DNA from: Rhizaria sp. SCN 62-66
Taxonomy: Eukaryota > Rhizaria, unplaced
DNA: 64,000 nt
Assembly (NCBI GenBank): GCA_001724265.1
Contig: MEDY01000072.1
Coordinates: 43,251-107,250 of the forward strand
Direction of reading: 5' to 3'
Of this stretch, positions 32,801-41,800 are shown piece by piece. The notes under the pieces were generated by a model. The model did not search any database. It was given only the letters and a program-made list of their open reading frames with translations, and was not told the DNA's origin. Position numbers and translations under genes: made by a program. Position 1 is the first letter of the stretch. Each line of letters opens with the position of its first letter.

Positions 32801-35800
32801 CACACGCAGAAAGTGAGCGCGAGCACAGTTGTGAGCCGCGCAACCTCGGGCGGCACGCGCACGCAGTGGCCAACGGCCCCGCGGCCGCGCGCGTGCGTCT
32901 CCGCGGCGGCCTGCGTCGTGGCCTGCTGCAGGCGCTCGCGCAGCGCGGCCACCACGGGCGCGGGCGCAAGCGCGGTGATCGCGGTCGACATGGCGGCCGC
33001 GGCGGGCGAGGAGCCGGGCGGGCCGACGGCCGCAAACACGGGCTTGGTCAGCGAGGCAACAGAGAGCAGCAGCGACGGGTACAGCATCGGGTTCACACGC
33101 AGCGCGCGCGCACTGCCGCTCGCTGACGCGACGGGCGCGGACGGCGCGGCGGCGAGCGTCTTGGACACCGCCTCGGCGCCAAGGCCCTGGCCAACGCCTG
33201 GCGCGGCGGCAGCGGTCGCCAATAGACGCAGCGACGGGTGCAGCTGCGACAGCGAAGGCGCGCGCACAAAACTGGGCATCGCGTCAATCGAGCCCACCCG
33301 CGACGCGCGCGGCCGCGTCACGCGCAGCGACGGGCTCCCGGTGTCGTGCTCGTGCGCGTCAGCAGCGTGGTGGTGGTAATGCGCAGTGTTGCCGCCGTTT
33401 ACTGCCGCGACCAGCGCGTCCATGCCCGTCGCGGGCGACAGTAGCGCGTGGCCCGAGGCCGTGTCGACAACGAAGGGCGTCACCGAGGTCATCGCCAGCG
33501 GCTCGCGCGAACTGCGTAGCCGGTTCAGCCGCTCCAGGTGCAGCCGCGAGTGCTCTGGCAGCGAGCCCGCAAGCGCAGGGATGTCGAGCAGTCCCGCGGC
33601 AGCGCGCGCCAGGGCTTCACGACGTGCACGGCGGGCGGCGCGGCGGCGCTCACGGGCCTCGGCGCGCGCGGCGGCGGCAGCGGCAGCAGCGGCCTCTTTC
33701 TCGCGCCAGAAGTCGATGAAGCGCGCGGGGTCGTCGGCCATTGCGAGCGCGGTGGCGTCGTCCGCGTCGGCCTCAGTGGCCCACGCTTCCCACGCCGCCC
33801 AGTCCTGCGCGCGGCGCCCGCGAGGGATTGACGTCAGCAGAAAACGCGGCAGCGGCGGCGCGGTGTCCGGCCGCGCGAGCAAGCGCGCGACGTTGTCCTC
33901 CTCGTCCTCTTCCTCCTCTTCATCCTCTTGGTCCTCGTCCTCAGTGTCCTCGAGGAGCTTGGGCTCCGTCTTGCCGACTCTGCCGACTCTGTCGTCAGCC
34001 AGCTCCGGCGGGCGGGGCAACGCTGCGGCGGCGGAGCGCGGCGTCAATGCAGCGACTGCGGCCGCGTATGCGCGCGCGCGTGCGCGGGGCGTCGTGAGCG
34101 TCGGCGTACCTCTCCGGGCTGCCGCGACCGAGGCGGCGGCGAGCTCAGACCGCGGGCGCAGCGAACCTGACACCGCGCCACTCGGCGTGGCGGCGGCTGA
34201 CGGCGGCCTACGCGAGGCGGCGGTATGCGCGTCGGCGGTATCTTCCTCGTCGTCAGCCTCCGCCACGGCGCCCAGCACCAGCGGCGCGAGCGCGTGTGGC
34301 GCAAGCGAGGCCATCGCGGGCCGCAGTGTGAAGGCGAAGTCATCGGACGACGCAGACACACCGCCGCTGCTGTTCGCGCTGAGGCTGGCGTTATTACTAC
34401 TGCTGGTGGTGGTATCGTCGCGGACAGAGTTGCTGTTAGGGCGATTCTTGTTCGACTCGCTGTCGGAGTCGGAGCCTGAGTCGGAGTTAGAGCTTGTGTC
34501 CGAGTCTGACGGAGCGTCGTCCATGGCCCACCCAGCGCCCGCGAGGCCGCCGGTGTGCACCGTCTTGCCCTTGCCCTTACCCTTCTGCTTGGCGCTCTGT
34601 TGCGCGCGTGCAATCTCATCCGCAGCTTCGATGTCCTGGTCGGGCTCGCCCAGTCGGCGCCAGCGCTCGACGCGCGTCAGGTCCTCAGGCAGCAGCGCCG
34701 GGTCCGCCAGCGGGCCGAACCGCGGCGCGTCGCCCGCGCCGTTGCCGCTCGTGCTGGCGCCACTGCCGCTGAGGACGGAGGTGAGCGCAAGCAGTGAGTC
34801 GACGGCGTCGACGCAGCGGTCCTGCGACCACGCAGCGGTCTGTGCCAGCGCCGCGCGCAGCACCGCAAAGAAACGCAGCAGCCCGGCCACACCCGCGCCC
34901 TCGGGCAGCGCCAGCAGCGCCAGCGACGAGCTGGAGCCCAACAGCCCTGCGCCGGCACCGAAGCCGGCGGTTGGGGTCGCACCGCCGGCGGATAAGGCTG
35001 TGGAAGTGCGCTGCCGTGCAAGCAGCGGCGTGCCCATGGGCGTGGCCTCGGTCACCACGGGGCTCTGCAGGCCGCTAGCGCCGTCACCGAAGCTTCCAGT
35101 CTCAGAAACAAATGAGCCTGTAAAGGACGCCGCGGCATCGGCAACAGAGCCGAGCGTGGCAGCAAGCCCGTCGTCACTGATCCAGTCGCCACCGCCGCCG
35201 CGCTTCGCGCGGGGCACGTATCCAACGGCGTCTGTGTGCGCCAGCAGCGTGGCGTCGGCAGTCAGCGACGCCAATCCGCCTCCGCGCCGCGCCGCAACGG
35301 CGTCAGCCGCGCCGCCGCCACCATTATTCTCACTCGCGACATCTGACGCGGCCTCGGCGTCACGGATCGCGGTCTCTAGCAGCTCGAGCGCGTCTGCGTC
35401 GGCCTCGACGACGTGCTCGCTCGACAGCAGCCCCAGGCGCCGCAGCTGCAGCGTGATGCCCATCACGCGTCGCTCGCGCTCCGCCGCACGCTCCGCAGCC
35501 GCGCGCACGCGCTCCTGGCGCCGCTGCTGCGCCGCGCGCATCGCGGCCGCGCCGGATCCGCGCGCGCTTAGACCGGCGGTCGCGGCCGCAGCGACAGCCG
35601 CGGCCTCCGCGGCGTCGGCCTTGGCGTCCGCAGCAGCCTCTGCCTCCGCCGCCGCATTCGCCGCGTCGATGTCCGCGTCCGAGTCCGAGTCAAGCCCCCA
35701 CAGGCCGAGGTCGCGCGCAGCGGCCTCGTATCGCGCGTCGACCGAAGACTTGCGCACAAGCGCGTTCTTGTCCTGGCCCTTGCCCTTGCCCTTGCCGCGG

Positions 35801-38800
35801 CCGCGCTTGCGGGGCGAGCCGTCGCTGTTGACGCCGTCGCTGAGGGGGTCATGATCGCTATCCTCGTCGCTGAAGGAGTTCGAGCCCGAGTCCGAGTCGG
35901 AGCCTGCGGAGTCGGAGCCGGCGCCGCCGTTGCGCGAGCGCCGGGCGCGCCGCCGCGCCGCGCGCCGCCGCTGCGCCCACGACGAGGCCGACTCGCCGGG
36001 CTGCCGCGGCGTCACGCTCCCGTCAACGTCGCTGTCATCACCGTGGCCGCGCGCGCCGTCGCCCGCGCCAGCGGCGCCGACGGCGTCGAGCTCAGGCAGC
36101 GGCGCGCGCGGCAGCGGCGGGAGCCCCCGCAGCGCGCGGCGACGGTTCTCCTCGGCGACCTCCGCCTGCGCGGCGGCGACAACGTCGCGCAACGAAGGCA
36201 CGGGCACGCCGCCGACACGTGTGACACCCGCGGCATCGACGGTGACGGCGGGCAGCGCCGCGACGGCGACCTTGCAGAGCAGCGTGTCGAGAAAGACGAT
36301 GTAGTCCGTCAAGTCCACGGTCGCCGTCCACAGGTCGGAGATCTCGAACAGACCGCGCCGGAAGCCCTCGAGCGAGAGCGACAGCGCAGACACTGCAGAG
36401 TCGTCCATCGTCGCCGTCACGCCAGCCGTCACTGCCACCTTGGCCGTCGCGGGCGGCACGGCGGCTGTGGGCGCGGGCAGCGGCAATGCAGCGAACTTCT
36501 GCGTTCCGGAAGCGCGTGCATTGATAGTGGCGGTGGCGGCGGCGGCGCGGGTGCTGCCGCGTGACTCAACGCGCTTGAGAGAACTCGCAAACGACGGCAC
36601 CGCGGCTGCAGCCGGCGCCGCAGCAGCAGCAGCAGCCGCGGTCGTGACGGCGGCTACCTTGGCGCGCGCGGCGAGCAGCCTGCGGCCGGGGCTGGGGTCG
36701 AGCTCCAGGTCGCGGCGCCAGTCGGCGAGGCAGAGCTGCGCGCCGAGGACGGGGGACCAGGCGCGGCCATACAGCGCGCGGGCAATGCGCGCGTGCAGCC
36801 ACGAGTACTGCGCAAACGACAGCCGCGCGCGGGAGGACGGCGCGGCGTCCTTGCGTGCGGCCGACACCGCAGACGCGGCCGCAGCGGACGCTGCTGCTGT
36901 AACAGCGGGGTCTGCATCAATACTAGAAACAGTCTTTGCAGGCGAGCCCTTTGCGTTCACGCCTCCGTTGCTCTTGGCCTCGCTGTCGTCGTCGTCGCTG
37001 TCTGTGCTGGCCGCCGCGGCAGCAGTGGGGCCCGAGGTCGGGTCAACGTGCACGCGCAGCAGCAGCCGCAGCGCCTCCGCCTCTGGGTCTTCCTCCTCCG
37101 CGCCCTGCGTTGCGCTCGCGGCGCGGCGCGCGGTCGTAGCGGGCAGCGGGCCGAAGAAGAAGCTCCAGAACCGGTCCAGGCGGCGCCGCAGCAGTGGGTT
37201 CTGGTAGAAGAGCCGCCGCAGCCGCACGACCTCGGCCGAGTCGAAGCTCGCGTCGCCCTGCACGGCGTAAACCGGTCCGCCCGTCAGAATCCCACCGTTG
37301 GCGGCCGCCTGCTCCGCGGCCACGGCGGCCGCCAGCGCGGCCACCTCGGTCGGCTGAGCAGGGCTCGCTGGCGCGGGCGTGGACGGCCTGTGGAGGCGGC
37401 ACGAGTTCTTGCAGACGTCCGGGTGTGCGCACGCAGAGCCCTTGCCCTTACGCGACGCCTTCGCGCCCACGGCGGCGCCGCGGGGCGCCTTGCCGCTGGC
37501 GCCGGGCGCGGCGGGCGCGGTGTCGCGACGCGCGCTGAGCCCGCGGCTGTGACCGTGGCGGTGGCCGACGGCGTGCAGCGGCACCACGGCCGTGAGCTCC
37601 TCATGCACAAACATCTCGCGCGCGCGGGCGCGGGCGCGGCGCGCGGCGCGCAGGCACCACGTCACGCGCGACACGTCGCCGCCCTCGGGCACCTCCGCAC
37701 TCAGCGGCGGCAAAGAGCCGCGCGCATTCATGCGGGACGACCGCGTCGCGCTCGCAGCCCCCTCCGTCGCGGCCGCAGCAGATGCGGCGACTGCGGCATC
37801 GATCGGCGGCACCTTGGTCGAGATGGCGGAAGACTGCGCCCAGGCCCAGGCCTCATCCTCGTCCTCGTCGTCCGACAGCGCCAGCGCGGCGGCCTCGCCG
37901 TCCGCGCCGGAGAGGGCCGCGGTCGCCCGCAGGGCGCGGCGGCGCTGCGTCTCCCTGCGCCGACGGCGCTCGGCCGCGTCGCGCGTGCGCGCGCGCTGGC
38001 CGACCCACTCGGCGCCGCGCAGCGCCATCTTGGCCGCCTGCTGCCACTGCGCCTCGCGCGCGCGGGCCGCCGCCAGGTGCGCCGCCGCCTGTGCCGCCTC
38101 GGCGGCCGCGTGCTCCGCGGCAACCGCCGCTGCGGCCTCAGCGGCGGTCATTGTCGACTCGGCGGGCGGCGACTGCGACGCGGCCGGCACTGCGGCCGTG
38201 TTGGCGGCGGCGGCAGCAGCGGCAATTGCGGCCTTGCGTTCGCGCGCAAGGGCGATCTTAGCCATAGCCTTCGCGAGTGTACGGCTGCCGTCGGCGTCGT
38301 CACCCATACTTCTGTTGCTCTTAGTATCGCCGGCGTTGGCTTTGCCGTCAAGAGCGTGGTCGTCATCGTCGTCGTAGTCGTCGGAGCTCAGCCCGCGGCG
38401 GCCGTCCCCATCTGGGTCGTCGGACCCCGGCGGCGCGGCCACAGCGCCCCCCGCGGCGCGCACTGCGGCGGCGGCGGCGACGGGCGGCAGCGTGCGCAGC
38501 TGCTGCGTGCGCATCGCCGCGGGGGACAGCAGCGACGCGCGCGCCAGCGCCCGCCGCTGTACCGTGGCCTGCTCCAGATCTTGCTCAGGCACGGGCATCG
38601 TGCTTCGCGCCGCAAGCTGCCGCGGCTGCTGCTCGCGCGACTGCGACTGCGTGAGAGAAAGCGCAGCCGCGGCGGCCGCAGGGGCCTGCGGCAGCGGGTG
38701 CGGGTCGTCACTGAAGGCCGCCGCCCGTGCCGCAACCAGCGCCGCGCCGTCGCGCAGCGCGGGGGCGGCGCGTGCCCCTGCTCCGGCGCCGGCGCCGCTG

Positions 38801-41800
38801 CCAGCGCCCGCGTCGGCGTCGGGGCCTGTGGAGCCCGACAGCGAGTCGCTGTCGTCCGCGTCGCTGTCGCCGGTCGCGTCGCCCACGCTCGAGCGGCCAT
38901 GCTGCGACCGCGCGGCCCGCGAGCGCGCCCGCGCGCCGGGGCTGCTGAGCGCGCCGAGCCCGTGCTCGGGCCGGTCGCTCTCGGCCGCCACGGCAAAGTC
39001 GAGCTTGCGCAGCACGCCCGCCGCGCGGCCGTAGCGCGCGCTGTGGCTGTCAGCCGCAGCTGCAGCAGCCGCGGCGGCGGCCGCGACGGCTGCGGCAGCC
39101 GCGGACGTGGGCGACACGGGCTCATTTACAGGCTTCGCCCGGCGCAAGCGTGCATCAGTCAGGGCATCAATCGTGTCCGGAGCATCGTCGTCGCTGATGT
39201 CAACAGCATCATCCAGAATCGCGGTGCTATTGCCGTTGTTCGTAAGCGTGTTTGCAGAAGGCGGCACCGCCAGCGCCAGCCCGCCCGGCAGCCGCTGCGT
39301 GGCCGTCAGCGTCGCAGTGCCGCTGGGCGCAGCCGCGGTGGCGGCGGCAACGGCGGCGGCGTCCGCGGCGTCTGAGGAGCCCGTGAGAAGCCATGGCGAG
39401 CTCCACCGCGCGGTGTCAACGAGCCGCGCGTGCGCGCCGGAGCCGTGGGCGAGAGCGCTGTGGTGGCCGGTCTTGGCGGTCACCGAGCCCGCGCCCGGGG
39501 CAGCCGAGGCGACGGCCGCCGCGGCGACGGCAGCAGCAGCCACAGCCGCCGCGGCGGGAGCGGTGGCCGGCAGCAGCGTGCGCAGCGTGGCACCCAACGC
39601 GGCGTGCACCGGCGGCGGACTCGTCGAGGCCAGGAAGGCCACCGCGCCTGGGGACAGCGCCTGCGCCGCGCCACGACCGTGGCCGTGGCCTTGAGCGAGG
39701 CTCTGGTCGTTCCGGCTGCTGCTGCGTCTCGCGCCCGCGCCCCAGCGGCCGGAGGTGCGCGGGGAGGAGAAGGCGCTGTCACTGTCGCTCTCGCCGCCGC
39801 GGAACGCGCCCGCGGCCGAGGCGGCGTCGGCGTGCGCGGCGGCAGCGGCGGCGGCAACTGCGGCGGCGACCTCTGCCGCTGCGCCGCTCTCCGCGAAGCC
39901 GTCGTAGGCGACCGAGAGGCTGCGGCGGCGCGTGAGGTCCCTGGCGCGCGCCACGATGACGGCCTCGCGGGACTTGTCTGCCTTGGGCGCCAGGAAGTCG
40001 CCCGCCTCGCCGCCGTCGTAGTCACCACCGTCGTAAGCGGCATCGCCGTCGTAGTCGTCGCCGACGCCGCCACCGGGGCTGCGCGGGTCCGGGAATCCCG
40101 CGGCCGGCAGCAGCAGCTGGCCGTCCAAGTCGTCCAACACACCTGGCGTCGACACAGACGGTCTCGCTGGCACTGCTGCTGCGGCGGCGGCGGCGGAGGC
40201 TGCGGCGGCCGTGGCGGCAGCGGCGGCGGCGGCCGAGGCGGGAAGCGTGCTAGGCCGGCGCGACGCGCGCGCCGAGGCGGCCAGCGACCGCGGGCGGCTG
40301 CCGACGCGCGGGCCCGCCGACAGCTGCGCGGCGCGCGCCGCCTCATCCTCGGTCGTGATGTCGCTGCGGTAGGCCGGAAACGCCGCCGCCTGCGCCGCGG
40401 CAGTGCGCGGCGTCGGCGCCACGCCGCCGCTGGCAGCGGCGCTCGCGATCGTAGTCACGTTGGCGGGGGTCGCGGCGGCGGTCTCGGCTCCTGTCGCGGC
40501 GCCAGTGTTGATTCTGAGGTTGGTAACGCGGCCGCCGGAAGTCGACGCGGACACAGACGCGAGGGCGAACGCCGGCGACTGCGCGCGCGACTGCGACGCC
40601 GACTGCGACTGCGAGTCTGAGCCCGAGGAGGCGAATTCAACGTCTTCGTTGTACGCGCTCAGCGCAGCCTGGGCCGTGAGCCGAGCGCGCGAGCCGCCCG
40701 CGGGGCCGCCGCGGACGCCGCCTCTAACACCCGCGCCGTCGCCGTCGAGCGCGGCCGCAGCGCGCTCGCGGGCCGTGAGCGCCTCGAGCGCAGCCGACAG
40801 CAGCGCGGGCGTGGCCAGCACGCGCTCCGCAGCCGCCGCGGCGGAGACGGGAGTCGCCGCGGCGGCGGCCGTTGCTGGCGTGGACGGCGCTGCTGTCGCG
40901 CTCTTGCTACCACTTTCGCTCTCAGCCGCGGCGGCGTTTGCGGCGGCGAGCGCGCGGGCGGGCACGCGCGGGCGCAGCGGCCGGTGCCTCGCGCCAGTCG
41001 AGGGCAAACCGGCCGCAGTGGGCGCACTGGCGGTCCCCGCAGCAGCGCTGTTGTGCAGCATAAGCGCGGACGCGGCCGTCGACGCTCGGCGCGAGCCCTT
41101 GCCCGCGCCGCCGCGCACACCGCCGCGCGCAACGCCGTCGAAGAAAAAGTACGAGTGCTCCGCGCCCTCGTCTTCGGCTTCGTCCTCGTCAGCCTCAGTG
41201 TCGTTGCCCTCAGAAGGCCCTGGCAGGGCGTTCGCGGGAACGAGGGGTGCGTTATGGCGCGCGTGAGAGTGCGAGAGCGAATGTGTGGGAATGAGGGGCG
41301 CAACGCCGGCGTAAGAGTGCGCCGCACGCATGGCGCGGCGGCCAGCAGAGCGCTCGCTCTTACTCAGCGCCGAGCCTAGCACATAGCCCCCAGTCAACGA
41401 CGATGACGACAAGGACGCTCCTGAACGCGCCGCTCCGCCCTTAACACCGGCACCACGTTGCGCAGTAGCGCCGTCGCCGGCGCTGTCGGCATCGCTGCTG
41501 CTGCCGCTGCCGCTGCCGTGCTGCTGCTGCAACTGGAACTGCAGCTGTTGCAGCTGCAGCGGCGTCAAGGCGCCGCCCGCCGCGGCCTTAGCCTGTGCGA
41601 GCGCGCGCGCAATCACATCGTTGTTGCTGCTGCTGGCGTTGCTATTGTTCGCGATGTTCGAGTGCAGCGTGGCCATGGAGGCCGCGACGTGCGCCCGCAG
41701 CGTCCGCGCAAAGGCGCGCGTGCGGCGCGTGATGTCTCCGGCGTGCGCGCTCGACGGCAGCTCGGCCTCCGCCGCCGCCGGGTCCAGCGCCTGCAGCAGC

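Noticed and set aside
33386-35854. Plus-strand frame of 822 codons inside the giant gene
   Set aside because: It is Ser/Arg-rich antisense shadow without domains, wholly inside the longer minus-strand frame.
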